From Strongylocentrotus droebachiensis (Eukaryota > Echinodermata > Echinoidea > Camarodonta > Strongylocentrotidae), in NCBI GenBank assembly GCA_035222895.1, contig JAVYIG010004984.1, forward strand, positions 1 through 64,000: a stretch of DNA of 64,000 nucleotides, written 5' to 3'. The notes beneath the pieces are model-generated. The model was not told the origin of the DNA and made no database searches. It worked only from the letters and a program-made list of their open reading frames with translations. Shown here in pieces: positions 14,001-24,200 of the stretch. Within the stretch, counting starts at the first letter, position 1; every line of letters starts with the position of its first letter. The translations under genes were made by a program, and so were the position numbers.

Positions 14001-14114
14001 ATCATGGGTATTCTTTGTTATTTTTGTCTTTATTTCAGAGAGTCTATGAAACAGATGACGTGTCTCTTGTGCGGTATAGCTGTAATGGGTGCAGTGACCG
14101 TCTTGATAGAATAA
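2051..14114 (+). CDS. SLC39A13: Zinc transporter ZIP13 (SLC39A13-like), 3' part, seven coding exons
   Basis: Exons: 2051-2214, 6947-7204, 8000-8089, 10883-10933, 12244-12376, 13400-13499 and 14039-14114 (stop TAA). After two leading bases the joined frame is 290 codons including stop, all with AG/GT borders. Seen: a membrane segment [18 protein letters not shown] (TM3); a hydrophilic loop of about 100 residues rich in N, G and K (second exon, the cytosolic loop); then [17 protein letters not shown] (TM4 metal site) and HEVPHEVGDF (TM5 metal site), the latter split by an intron after HEVPHE; then the TM6-8 hydrophobic region ending VTVLIE. Family knowledge: LIV-1-subfamily ZIPs with this spacing are ZIP13, which releases zinc (possibly iron) from Golgi/ER vesicles to the cytosol and works as a dimer. 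TM1-TM2 and the signal/luminal part lie upstream of the window. ZIP7 is the main alternative, but the TM4-TM5 wording fits ZIP13 better. Confidence 0.93.
2741..2832. repeat. GAA/GAAA purine microsatellite
   Basis: Runs of AGA/GAAG and AAAG units on the plus strand inside the first ZIP13 intron. It translates as poly-Arg/Lys in one frame, but this is repeat-driven and not a gene. Confidence 0.85.
3477..3975. mobile_element. TTAA-flanked MITE, family 1, copy 1
   Basis: About 0.5 kb, flanked by TTAA on both sides (3473-3476 and 3976-3979). The ends are inverted: left AGGTAATACAAAGTTTTGG, right CCAAAACTTTG then ATTACCT. The interior has a CCGGTAAATTT inverted pair around ACCGGTGCTCCCGGT. A second copy in the same orientation sits at 61632-62133 in a sideroflexin intron, also flanked by TTAA. 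No protein is encoded. TTAA target use is typical of piggyBac-type transposases, but other families could also explain it. Confidence 0.85.
6180..6780. mobile_element. Large foldback element with near-perfect 180-bp arms
   Basis: Around the centre at about 6456 (CCTAATGGTTAGG) the arms mirror each other almost base for base for about 180 bp, from TGACGTCA at about 6275 to TGACGTCA at about 6634. Shared words are TCCGAAAGAACATCAAAG, TATTGGCTGAGATATGACC and GAACTCAGTGTTATATGC. Outside the arms the left side is C-rich and the right side G-rich, with GATAATTGTCCT/GGGG units that resemble the minisatellite at 22.6-23.0 kb. It lies in the long first ZIP13 intron. The two overlapping reading frames on its strands are mirror images, not genes. 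Confidence 0.85.
8527..9425. repeat. Three copies of an about 80-bp repeat, one pair split by an insertion
   Basis: Copies at about 8527-8606, 9272-9350 and 9353-9430 share the words TGAATGAGGATAATACT (shortened in the third copy) and TCTCCTAATT followed by AGAATCAGAACAT. Copies two and three are adjacent. Copy one is separated from them by the 0.66-kb insertion listed next, so a former tandem triplet was split. Confidence 0.75.
8609..9271. mobile_element. Helitron/Helentron-like non-autonomous element with internal tandem units
   Basis: Begins TATGCCTCCGTTACG, part of a 5' hairpin (ATGCCTCCG...CGGAGGCAT). Near the 3' end GACGGAGGCAT repeats that arm inverted. It is followed by a GACTGCGCGCAGTC hairpin and, 11 nt later, CTAG, inserted in a T-run. 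Inside are about three units of about 145 bp (GTGATCGCGTTATC, GATTGATGGATTCCTGCC, GCAGAGCCGATGAACTGAT), each with AGGTCA-type repeats, plus a GTCC tetranucleotide run. The terminal hairpin plus CTRR end and subterminal inverted repeats are Helitron-like structure; assignment to Helentron/Helitron2 is inference, since no Rep/helicase is present. Confidence 0.6.
9527..9745. repeat. Tandem duplication of about 75 bp at 140-bp spacing
   Basis: The words GTCAAACTTCCTGAATA, TTTTACACTCTTTCCTTTG and GTGAAAAATGTATTCGTAG occur in order at about 9527-9605 and again at about 9668-9745, with a unique spacer between. It is intronic, with no coding potential. Confidence 0.85.
10091..10268. mobile_element. 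TA-flanked MITE of the CAGTCAAACCTG family, copy 1
   Basis: Inverted ends CAGTCAAACCTGCTTTAGTG and GACAGGTTTCACTG, flanked by TA on both sides. The interior has repeated AAGACCAC words. Two further copies lie at 14597-14786 and 57853-58048. The TA flanks and CAGT start suggest a Tc1/mariner-mobilised MITE. Confidence 0.85.
10549..10795. repeat. CT-rich microsatellite, partly organised as CTCCCCTCCCT units
   Basis: A polypyrimidine block about 250 bp long immediately upstream of the fourth visible ZIP13 exon. It begins with TCTCTCCCCTCCC repeats and grades into pure (CT)n. The reading frames through it (Ser/Leu/Pro-rich) are artefacts. Confidence 0.95.
11318..11807. mobile_element. Foldback MITE with about 150-bp TIRs and TA duplication
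   Basis: Ends GGCGTGTCTGCACTATCTCG and its reverse complement, each bordered by TA (11316-11317 and 11808-11809). The arms run for about 150 bp with few differences (11318-11465 against 11660-11807) and include TCATTAGACCGAAGT and GGTCGGGATAATATCCC. The central about 190 bp is unique, with no coding frame. TA duplication fits a Tc1/mariner-type origin. It lies in the ZIP13 intron between the HEVPHE and VGDF exons. Confidence 0.9.
11846..11913 (+). pseudogene. Decayed partial duplicate of the ZIP13 TM5 exon
   Basis: About 68 bp here align without gaps to the start of the functional exon at 12244 (GTTGGGGACTTTGCTATCC in the exon, GTTAGGGACTTTGCTATTC here). By eye about 14 of 70 positions differ. 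The translation would read [20 protein letters not shown] against [20 protein letters not shown] in the real exon, so the metal-site Gly is replaced by Arg. There is no AG acceptor directly before the aligned start, and the right side runs into a SINE-like repeat. It is most likely a dead exon copy; a cryptic alternative exon is unlikely. Confidence 0.8.
11920..12100 (+). repeat. Dispersed SINE-like/MITE repeat, copy 1 of 4
   Basis: Recognised by CACTAC, then TTGTAGCTACTTGCGCCC, then ATAGCAAACAATGCCTAA, then GTTA..TGAGAGCTGATTTGATGAGATAACCAC and GAGGTCTAATCCCTCCTAG. Other copies are at 13675-13862 (+), 32985-33155 (-) and 44172-44340 (-). I see no clear tRNA-type A/B boxes, so the class is uncertain. 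Confidence 0.85.
12424..12832. repeat. Inverted-repeat element in ZIP13 intron
   Basis: The left end GCGTTCAAGCGATCTTTT is mirrored by AAAAAATCGCTTGTATGCAC at the right. Inside, GTGATTCTA occurs near both ends. It is about 0.4 kb with no gene-like frame. Imperfect arms and no clear target duplication make the assignment tentative. Confidence 0.5.
13675..13862 (+). repeat. Dispersed SINE-like/MITE repeat, copy 2 of 4
   Basis: Same family as 11920-12100: ATAGCTACTTGTGCCCTCTA, then AGCAAACAATGCCTAATC, then CAGTGACCATGCAGGGAGGT. It is in the last ZIP13 intron, same orientation. Confidence 0.85.
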
Positions 14115-15165
14115 CTTTCAGGTTAGTACAATTCTAGCGATGGTATGTAGATAAGTTGTAAGTAGATCCTTTCATTTAGCAGGACCAGCAGTTTCTACAT
14201 GTATTATTGAAGGAAACAATTTAATTTGTTGGATACACCTATAGCATCTTATCATAGGGGGGGTGGTTATTAATCTTCTCCTATAAACTTTGACTGTATC
14301 CTGGGGCGTCGCAAGCCCATTCTTTCCCCTTTTTTTTAGAGGGAGGGGGAGGGGGGGGGGGGGTGTCGTCACTATTCGTCGCTATTCTTGTCAGTGGACC
14401 TAAAGAATTGCTGACGAATTGAAACTTAGTATAATTTTTCAGACAGGAAAGAATAGGGGAGATGATGTCACATGTCCACTCATGAAACATCCCACTCGGC
14501 GACATTCCTGTTGTTATCAAACGTTAGACTTCCTGGTTTAATTTTGAGTTTGAGCTTCGACTCATCAACTTTTAGCTTAATCCTAAAATACATGTACAGT
14601 CAAACTTGCTTTAGTGACCACCTGTCTACAAAGGCCACATTTGTTGTTTCCCTTGAAAATGGTTTCTCATTGAATCATGTACTAAAGGAACTTGTCTACA
14701 AAGACCACCTGTCTACAAAGACCACTTGTCTACAAAGGCCACTTTTTGTGTTTCCCTTGGGCGGTCGCTATAGACAGGTTTGACTGTCCATGTAATATAC
14801 TGGCAGTTTACTGCTTGTTATTCTACTTAAATGGTAATCATGTATTATATACCACCTATGAAGATTCTAGCTATCTGATTGGTCAAAATTGCAGGCATGA
14901 AATTTGCTACTGACTCCTGGGCAGTATAGTGAAAAATATTGACTGGGCATAGTTCTCCTTGCAGTTTCCAAAGCAGTCAATATTTGTATATCATAACACA
15001 GACTTTACTTGAAATCATTAATCTGCTATTTATCGATGCTAAGATAATCAGGACCATCTGCTGATGTGGGTATGATACTGACTTAGGACAAGCATGATTG
15101 TCACAATTGCATTTCTCAATTCTCTATTTATGTCATTAAATATAGAATAAATACATGACCTGCCT
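14115..15165 (+). other. Probable ZIP13 3' untranslated region
   Basis: Follows the ZIP13 stop. An AATAAA hexamer occurs at about 15145, a candidate poly(A) signal. A CAG/GTTAGT context a few bases after the stop could also be a donor for a 3'UTR intron. It contains a poly-G tract (14349-14363) and a MITE. Where the transcript really ends cannot be decided from sequence alone. Confidence 0.4.
14597..14786. mobile_element. CAGTCAAACCTG-family MITE, copy 2
   Basis: Inverted ends CAGTCAAACTTGCTTTAGTG and GACAGGTTTGACTG. The interior has three tandem CTACAAAGACCAC words, more than in the copy at 10091-10268. The TA flank is kept only on the left. Confidence 0.85.
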
Positions 15166-15628
15166 GGGAGCTTCAACCAAGTTACACTGGAGCCATTCTG
15201 TGTGATTCTGGACCATCACAGAGGACACCATCTGGAGTACAAGCGAAGCTACTAGAAGATATTGTTTTGCAATTTTCCTGCCAAGAAAAGAATTGCATCG
15301 AAAACGCCTTGTTTTGCCCATTCATTCTGATTCTTCCTTTTCGTCATGCTCTTCAGAACAAAGATTGCCAATAGGTTCACCAATTCAAAACTTTATAACC
15401 AGAGTCCAAGGAATTGCTGAAATTTTATATTTTTTTGTACACCAATTATGAAGCAAAGTCAAAATCACTTGAAATACTTTGAACTGCCGCAGTATCCTAC
15501 TGAAAAATAGACTAACAAAAGACACAGAAACAGGTAATGTCTACATGGATATTTGTTATGATTTAAACAGGCAAATCTACCATCAATAAAAGGAAATTTA
15601 GTCCTATGATCAATTTTTCTATTCTTAA

Positions 15629-17434
15629 AGGTAAAGACCAGTAATGGTCATGCGATTGCATTGTGAAAGAAACGTTGTGGAATCGATCAGAAAAGGTTGA
15701 TCATCTAGCATCTAGCATCTGCAAGGTTCTGGAATCATCAAAATGATAAGAAATTTGGCCCATTCTTCGTAAAGTTACAAGCTATATACACAGAAAGATG
15801 TATATGGGACTACCCTATATCTCTCACCAGACCATGAGAGAAACAAATTTACCAAATATATGAATTAGTAGGCGGTTTCCCGGCAAATTTGTTATCATCA
15901 TGTATTAGTCAAAACATATTCTTTCACATGATTGGTAATGAGAGCTTCCATTTCATTTTTGTCTCGCCTGCGTAGCAAAAAGCGAGACATAGGCGCCGCT
16001 TTTCCGGTGACGGCGGCGGCGACGGCGACGGCGGCGGCGGCGACGGCGACGGCGTCAACATCAAAAACTTAACCTAAGGTTAAGTTTTTGAATTTTTGAT
16101 ATAATTTTTAAAGTATAGGTTCTTAGTCAATGAAACTTGGATTATAGGGTAATCAAGTATCCCCAATCATGTGAGTAGAATTTCAGATCACAAAGTCAAG
16201 GTCAAAGGTCATTTCAGGTCAACAGACTTGGACTATGTTGTAGCATCATCATCGAAAACTTAACCTAAGGTTAAGTTTTTGAATTTTTGATATAATTTTT
16301 AAAGTATAAGTTCTGAGTCAATGAAACTTGGACTATAGGGTAATCAAGTATCCCCAATCATGTGAGTAGAATTTCAGATCACAAAGTCAAGGTCAAAGGT
16401 CATTTCAGGTCAACAGACTTGGACTATGTTGTGGCATCATCATCAAGATTTTCAAAATGCTTCGTTATTTTTCAACCGATTTTGATTCTGATTGTTTCAT
16501 ATGATAGGGCTAGGAAGGGGATTTAAAACTTGTACACAGAATCGTGAAATTCATTATCTATGCTAATTTATGCAAATTTATTTGAAATCACAAAAAATGC
16601 TTCTTCTCCTTCATTTCTCGACCGATTTTGATTTGGTTTGCTTTATCTGGTAGAGCTAACTTTGGTACACTAAACTTCTACACCGAATTTTGAAATTGTT
16701 CTCCATTAATTAATAATAGTAATTTATGCAAATTTTTTCCAAAAATAACAAAAATTGCTTCTTCTCCCTCATTTCTTGACCGATTTTGATTTGGTTTGCC
16801 TTATCTGGTAGAGCTAAATTTGGAACACTAAACTTCTACACAGAATTTTGAGATTTTACTCCCATTGATTAATTATGATAATAATGCAAATTTATTCCAA
16901 AAATAATTTAAAAATCACAAAAAATGCTTCTTCTCCTTCATATTTCGACCGATTTTGATTTGGTTTGCTTTATATCGTAGAGCTAACTTTGGTACACTAA
17001 AGGTCTACACAGAATTTTGAAATTGTTCTCCATTAATTAATTATGGTAATTTATGCAAATTTATTTCAAAAATAACAAAAATTGCTTCTTCTCCCTCATT
17101 TCTTGACCGATTTTGATTTGGTTTGCCTTATCTGGTAGAGCTAAATTTGGAACACTAAACTTCTACACAGAATTTTGAGATTTTGCTCCATTGATTATTT
17201 ATGGTACTTTATGCAAATGAAATGAAATTATGTCCCTTCCAGGGCATCACATTTTTATTTTTTGACCAGTTCAAAAGTGTACCACGATATTTGTTGTTGC
17301 GAGATGCGGATGAGCACTACAATGTACGTCATTGACGTTCTGGTTTATCATATTGAATTGCGTTATGCAGGCGAGACCGCCGAGAGCGTTTCCCTTGTTT
17401 TAAATTGGGGCGTTTCCAATACTGGTCTTTACCT
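15629..17434. mobile_element. TTAA-flanked MITE, family 2, copy 1, split by a nested insertion
   Basis: Ends AGGTAAAGACCAGTA and TACTGGTCTTTACCT with TTAA at 15625-15628 and 17435-17438. Without the 1.44-kb insertion at about 15961-17398 it would match the intact 367-bp copy at 18324-18690, in inverse orientation. The left part carries TGCGATTGCATTGTGAAAG, GATGTATATGGGACTACCC and GTAGGCGGTTTCCCGG. Confidence 0.88.
15961..17398. mobile_element. Nested 1.4-kb element with 5' hairpin and subterminal inverted repeat
   Basis: Starts GTCTCGCCTGCGTAGC, forming a hairpin with GCGAGAC, followed by a GGCGGCGACGGCGAC minisatellite. Near the 3' end GCAGGCGAGAC mirrors the 5' arm. Inside are two about 180-bp units with CTTAACCTAAGGTTAAG palindromes and CAAGGTCAAAGGTCATTTC, then four units of about 170 bp with CGACCGATTTTGATTTGG. 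No transposase or other protein is visible. The layout parallels 8609-9271; a Helitron-like origin is inference. Confidence 0.7.
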
Positions 17435-17459
17435 TTAATGTACCTCTGAAATGAAAATC

Positions 17460-18100
17460 TCTTATGATTTGAAGTACTAGAGTACGTAAACTCTTTGGTA
17501 AAGGTAAATTAATCACATATTTGAATCAAGTAGGCAACGTGATATCACTACATGTCAGTTCAAAATATATTTCTTATTTTTTTATTTTGCTATGTCTTAT
17601 CATTTCAAGTACTGAAGTAAACTCTTGGGTAAAGGTAAATTAATCACATATTTTAATCAAGTAGGCAACGTGATATCACACCATCTCAGTTCAAAATATA
17701 TTTCTTGTTTTTTTATTTTGCTATGTCTTATCATTTCAAGTACTGATGTAAACTCTTTGGTAAAGGTGAATTAATCACGCATTTAATCAAGTAGGTAACG
17801 TGATATCACAACATCTCAGTTCAAAATATATTTCTTATTTTTTTATTTTACTACGTCTAATGATTTCAATTACTGAAGTAAACTCTTGGGTAAAGGTAAA
17901 TTAATCATGGATTTTAATCAAGTAGGCAACCTAATATCACAACATCTCATTTCAAAATATATTTCTTATTTTTTTATTTTGCTATGTCTTATCATTTCAA
18001 GTACTGAAGTAAACTCTTGGGTAAAGGTAAATTAATCACATATTTTAATCAAGTAGGCAACGTGATATCACAACATCTCAGTTCAAAATATTTTTCTTAT
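17460..18100. repeat. Tandem array, five units of about 131 bp
   Basis: Unit landmarks are AAGTACTGAAGTAAACTC, GGTAAAGGTAAATTAATCA, TCAAGTAGGCAACGTGATAT and CAGTTCAAAATATATTTC. Unit starts at about 17472, 17607, 17738, 17868 and 17999 give a 130-135 bp period. It sits between the two inversely oriented MITE copies. It is not a CRISPR array: there are no short repeats with unique spacers, and the genome is eukaryotic. Confidence 0.93.
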
Positions 18101-18323
18101 TTAACTTTAAAATTGATTATTTATATGTTGTGAGGTAGAGTAAAAAAAAAGATGTTCAGTCATCATCTTTTTCAATTTCATTTTTGTTTACTACATATAA
18201 TTTATAATTGTATTTGTTTATGAAAAAGTTATACATGTACTTGCCAGGAAATTTACATACATAACACTGTATGTGTTCAAGATTAACAAAGATCGTTAAG
18301 CAAGATAATTATTTATTTTTTAA

Positions 18324-18690
18324 AGGTAAAGACCAGTATTGGCAACGCCCCAATTTCAAAAAATGAAATGGAAGCTCTCATTACCAATCATGTGAAAGAA
18401 TATGTTTTGACTAATACATGATGATAAAAAATTTGCCGGGAAACCGCCTACTAATTCATATATTTGGTAAATTTATTTCTCTCATGGTCTGGTGAGAGAG
18501 ATAGGGTAGTCCCATATACATCTTTCTGTGTATAGTGCTTGTAACTTTACGAAGAATGAGCCAAATTTCTTATCATTTTGATGATTCCAGAACCTTGCAG
18601 ATGCTAGATGCTAGATGATCGACCTTTTCTGATCGATTCCACAACGTTTCTTTCACAATGCAATCGCATGACCATTACTGGTCTTTACCT
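18324..18690. mobile_element. TTAA-flanked MITE, family 2, copy 2 (uninterrupted)
   Basis: 367 bp with ends AGGTAAAGACCAGTA and TACTGGTCTTTACCT, flanked by TTAA at 18320-18323 and 18691-18694. It is the reverse orientation of the copy at 15629-17434 and defines the empty site of the nested element there (CATTTCATTTTTTG then AAATTGGGGCG, read on the minus strand). Confidence 0.92.
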
Positions 18691-18694
18691 TTAA

Positions 18695-21253
18695 ATAGAA
18701 GATTGCTGTATCTAAGCAACCACTTTCAACAAATGTAGGTGATTTTTTTTTTAAAGCCTGTGCATGTATAGAGCCATTTATGTTGCTATGGTAAATATTG
18801 AATCAAATCACATAATAAGATTTTGATCTTTCTCAATTTTCAAAAATAGCTCTAGGTTCGTTATCTTAATTTTGCTTTTAAACATTCAGGGTTTTTACTT
18901 GTTATGGGTCTGAGATCTGAGGTATTCCTCAATGCATGACATTATTTAATATTTTGTATTTAACTAGATAAATATTTTAAACTTTGTATATTAGATACAA
19001 GCGATTATGTAAACGGTTCAAGGGCTGCCAGATAACTTTTGTTTCAATTATGAATATTTATTTTGATATTATTGAATATGAAAGCATAAACAGGTAGAAC
19101 ATTGCTTTAATGACATTGAGGTATTTTGAGACAAAATGTACATTTACAGTGAAATTGGTTAGCCTCAGTTGGTCTGCTGTGAGTACTGATAATCTGTTAG
19201 ATCATAATCTTAAGTTAGAAATTTGTTGTGTCAACAAAGATTTATTTTTCTACAGGTCCATGGAATCATTGATTTGAACTTGTCGTGAATGTTAACATGT
19301 ACAATGTAAGCCTTAGCTGATGAAGTTACGGTAATCACAGAAAGATGACTTGATGCATAGAATTAAAGACTTCTCATTTAGATATTACCATACTGTTATC
19401 AGATTTAAAATAATAATATTGTGTAAATACATATATTGATAATAACAGGGTGCTATTGAGTTTTTTATGTATACTTGCCAAGTGTGGCAAAAAATATGGT
19501 TTAGGATGAGGTCATTATTTATTTCCAGCTAAACTTAAAAAATACAGATAGTACATTTTAAATACAATGTATATATTCTCTGAGTGAATCTGTTTAAGCC
19601 CCGCACAAAATGTGATGTGTTGAATAGTAACAAAGTCTGGCAAGATTTGAGCCAGTGATGTGGACAAATGTTGCGCATTTAGGTTAGAATTTAATTTGTG
19701 TTTCTATTTGATTTACATGTTTTTCTGGACTTATTTTGTTACTTGGACCTTTATTTCTGACAAAACTTTAAAAATTAGATCATAATCTGATTTAATATTG
19801 GTTTTGTATAACAAATTTGAATTGTACAGTGTAAATCTTGTGTACAAAATTAAGTATGTTTTTGTTGCTGTACAGTTTATCTATTCCTGAATTTAATACA
19901 GGCTGACGCGTGATCAATGCTATTTAGGAGATGCAACACATTTGATTTATTATTTGTGTTCTTATGATTTAGAATTGTTCAGTACTTTGTTGAATTTGAC
20001 CCTCTGTACATTATACTTGCCTAACTAAATGAACTGCTTGCCCCTGCCGGTAGAGTTGCACTTGAGTAGAGAACTTGAATTTTATCAAGAAAGCTAAATG
20101 AACACAATATTTGTGTATTCAGCAGAAGAGCATTTGCACAATCTTTGGTCAGACTATGAAACGTTTTAGTTTTGATGCTGGAAAAGAGAAGGGTGAACAG
20201 AAAGAGAAAAGACAATGATAGCATCTCCCTCCCCCTCCCCCCCCCCCCAAAAAAAAAATGAAAATTGTAATGTGGAGTCCTTGCTTCCAGTGTTCTCAAG
20301 TCATGCACTTTTTATTCTTTATTTTCTTAATTTGCTCAAATTACAAAAAGAAACTATATACAACTCTCAACAAATAACGTCTTCTTTAAAATACATGTTT
20401 TATCGTTTAGAGATGAATATTTTTATGTACTTGAATTGTTATATCCTGCCTCAACAAGTGCCTATCTATATGTTGTGCTTTTCTACTTCGGTGAATAAGG
20501 AGAGAACAAATATTTCATGTGAAGTATCATGTCAAATGTAATTATGTTTATACAAATATTTTTGTACACACTGCCAAAGGTGGCATGGATAGTACTGGTG
20601 ACTGGTGTATGGGGTGTATGGGTCTTCTAAATTGCTCAGTTAATTGGGATTTCGCCTTAAAAAATCCCTTTGTTATGAGTCATGTAATATTCTGTTCTGA
20701 TTAAAATAATAAAAGGACTTATTGAACTAACAGATACACTGTATGCATGAGTTTGGTTTATTCATTTTCCATTGTTTTCAAAATGATGTTTTGATGCATA
20801 TTTTTCATGACTTCAATGTTATACCTGATTAATGATTTCATTTGTGTGTGTGTTTGTTTAACCAGAGTGAGAGTTCAGAGTCATTTTAAAATCATTCCTA
20901 AGTAATTTAAATTATTTCTCTTGACTCGTATAAAGGACACCATTTTTGTCTGGAGTTGATTTTAAAATTGTGCTCCCACCCACCACCCCCCCCCCCCTTT
21001 CTCTCTCTATCTCTCTCTCCTTCTCACTCTTCCATCTCCTTCTCCATCTTTCTATTTTTCACATTCCTTGTTCACTTGCACCTCTTGTCATAAAGATGAA
21101 AGTCAGAATACAATATTGCACCTTTTTTGAAGATCGGTCGTAAATCTACAGATCCGTTTAATTCACGCTTAATTACTTTTAAAACCCTCTAGTTCAATAC
21201 TTCGCATTCCTACGTAAATATTGTGTTTTTTAAGGGACAACAAGGCCAGATGG
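18695..21253. other. Intergenic AT-rich DNA between ZIP13 and the lipase cluster
   Basis: No gene-like frames. Candidate poly(A) hexamers occur (AATAAA on + at about 20709; TTTATT, read as AATAAA on the minus strand, at about 20757). A short poly-C run at about 20238 and a CT-rich stretch at 20985-21060 are simple repeats. ZIP13 (+) and lipase A (-) converge on this region. Confidence 0.6.
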
Positions 21254-24200
21254 TTATTGCTTGCAGTATGTGTCCTTGTCATTGGTTGCGAGATAGAATG
21301 ACCCAGTGGCAGTGCTCTGGTCAGCGTTGTACCCCATTTCCGGGCATTCAATCAGTCCACAGCGGTTGCATAGACCGGTTTGGTACTGGTTCCAGGTCTC
21401 GCACGGGTAGGCGGTGAAAGCGCAACCGGTCGACCGGATACTCTCCTCGAAATAGTAGACGGACCGGAAATGATCGCATGCGACCTCAAATAGGGGACAT
21501 CCGGGCATGTCGTCGCCTCCATTCGGGTAGAAATCGACGTGACCGACCTGTTTGATGATTTTTCATGATTTTATTAAACGAATTCGTTTTCACTGACTGC
21601 CTGCCGTAGCAACAAACATCAAACTCTGTTTTGTTGACGATCAGCCATGCATGAAGTCTTTCGTTTTCTTTGTTGTTAGGGCAAACAGCTAATGGAATGG
21701 ATATTCGTTTAATAAAATTATGGAAATACAAGCATTACTTTAAAACAAACAGAACTTTGTTACTCCTGACTGACTTTTCCTGATTGAGGTGCCATATGAA
21801 GAATTTCTGGAAATGTGATTTTTCTCTTTGAAATTTAGATACCGTTCGCCAAATGACTGTTTGATACCCTTTCTTCAAATTGTTTGTAATCACTCATGCG
21901 TGAAATATGCATCGCATGAACTGCATCAAATGAAAGAGGAGGATCCAAGCTTTACAAAATGTGTAATTATTATTAATTATAGTTGTGATTAAATTATCTT
22001 TGTATTGTCTTTATTCAATACATATACATCATACAAATACAAATTATTTCAAATTACATTACATAACATAATAAAATACACAATATTCACAACTCAATTA
22101 TTTTTAATGAAAAAAGCTTATAACATCGATTATTCTCGGTTTCGTTTTTTCTGGGACGCACTGTATAATACAACTTACCGGTTCGAGGATACCCATTCCC
22201 AAGACTCTGTTAGTATCCGTGTGAATGTTATCAACGAAGAGGGCGTCAGACGGATCCAATCTGCACTCTTGATCAACCCCTCGGAAAGCTGGACCAGCTG
22301 GGTCAAGACCTGAGATCATGAAGAAGACAAAAATCGTTGCAACGATGCGTCATTTTCGATTGCGTCATTAGGCCTACCTACGCCAATCGATCGAGCCTAT
22401 GTCATGAAGGCAATTATTAGTGCATGCGCCGGTATTCCAATGCCGTGTATGCAATATATTCTTTTTGCATTCATCTTTGTATAATGCCACCCTCATACGC
22501 GGCGTCAAAGTCCGTAAACATTGCGCCATTCTCTCACGTATTCATACGCCAATCGGTTTTAGGACACCTACCCCCTGGACATCCACCCCCTCCCCCCGGA
22601 TAACCACCCCAACCAACTACCCCCTATAGGACAACTACCCTTAGAACAACTCATGTGCAATGGGCTTAACGATGAGGGGTTCTCCTAGGGGATAGTTGTC
22701 TGGGGGTAGTTGTCCGGGAGGTAGTTGTCCTAGGGGTAGTTGTCCTAGGGGGTAGTTGTCCGGGGGTAGTTGTCCTACGGGGTATTGTCTTACGGGGTAT
22801 TGTTGTAGGGGGTAGTTGTCGTGGGGGTAGTTGTCCGGGGGTAGTTGTCCTGGGGGTAGTCGTCCTAGAGGGTGGTTGTCCTAGCGGGTAGTTGTTCTAG
22901 GGGGGTAGTTGACTGGGGGTGGTTATCGGGGGTGGATGTCCAGAGGGGAGGTGTCCGGAAACGCATTAGGACATCAAGAAAGGAGATGAAAACGACGGGA
23001 AATAGGTACAGGAACAAGTGGTGTGTGGGGTGTACTTGTATTTTAAAATCGGACTAAATTATCCAACTCGCTCTTTTAGCAGGCGAAGGCCTATATTTCT
23101 CTCATATTATTTCATGAAGATATTCATTACCAAAATATATTAACAAGGTTACAGAAAAAGAATATACATTTACCAGCCAAGCTAGCACTTTAAATAATTG
23201 GCAAATAATCGTTACCACAATTCCTACTGATAGAGAACTTAAAGTAAAGGGTGAAAAGCATATCGAGTAATAACACCAACTTTTTCGATTCTTTTTTCTT
23301 TTCTTTTTCTTTTGCCTAAATCAAAGTTTGGAATGTATATTTTTTACCGAGTAATCGCAAGTTGATTATTTTTATATTATTCAGGTGAGCGTTGTAATTC
23401 TGCGGTATACAGTGTGAGTCAAAAAAAACTTTACACCTAGAAAAATGCTAATAATTTTAAGAATCATTTATGAAAAGTAAATTATTATACACCATATGAA
23501 AGAGTGTTTCATCCCAAATCGTTTGGTACCATTTTGGGTGGCATGTGTTCACGCTTGGATAAATAGGAGGCATTGTTTGCGAGAGTGCAAAAATCGACTT
23601 GCGCCAAATAATGCTTATGTGATGTTTGAATAAAACAATTAGGATTTCGGTATTAATTCGGTCTTTGCAGATCCAAATAACATCCCTACCAAAATTAATC
23701 ATGTCACACATATCAAAACACACACAGAGTCACACTCAATAAGTCACACAAACACACGCACACACTCGCACATACACACACACACACACACTCGCATAGC
23801 AAATTTAGATGTGACAGTTTGGATCGGCCTTCTTGGAAATGGAAGTCTCTTGGACCCTTCTTCTTTGAACAGACAGTGAATGGGGAGCGCTATCTAAGAA
23901 TGATAGATGATCAGGTTGTCCCGGCTCTGAATCAGATGGCACGATTTAGGCGTCAGAGAAACGGTCCTTTCATGGACCTTTGGTGGGCACAAGATGGTGC
24001 CCCTGCTCACAGGACAAGGATTGTGATGACCAGGTTGAGAGAACTCTTCGGGAACAGGATCATATCGCTCTGAAAGAACCTGTGGAATGGCCACGTCGAT
24101 CCCCGGACCTAACACCGCTTGATTTTTTCGTCTGGGGTTACCTCAAGTCTCAGGTGTACCAGAGCCCACCTGCGAACCTCAACGACCTACGAGAGAGGAT

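Noticed and set aside
17460..18100. Regular repeats resembling a CRISPR array
   Set aside because: The 131-bp units are head-to-tail copies without unique spacers, in a eukaryotic genome with no cas genes.
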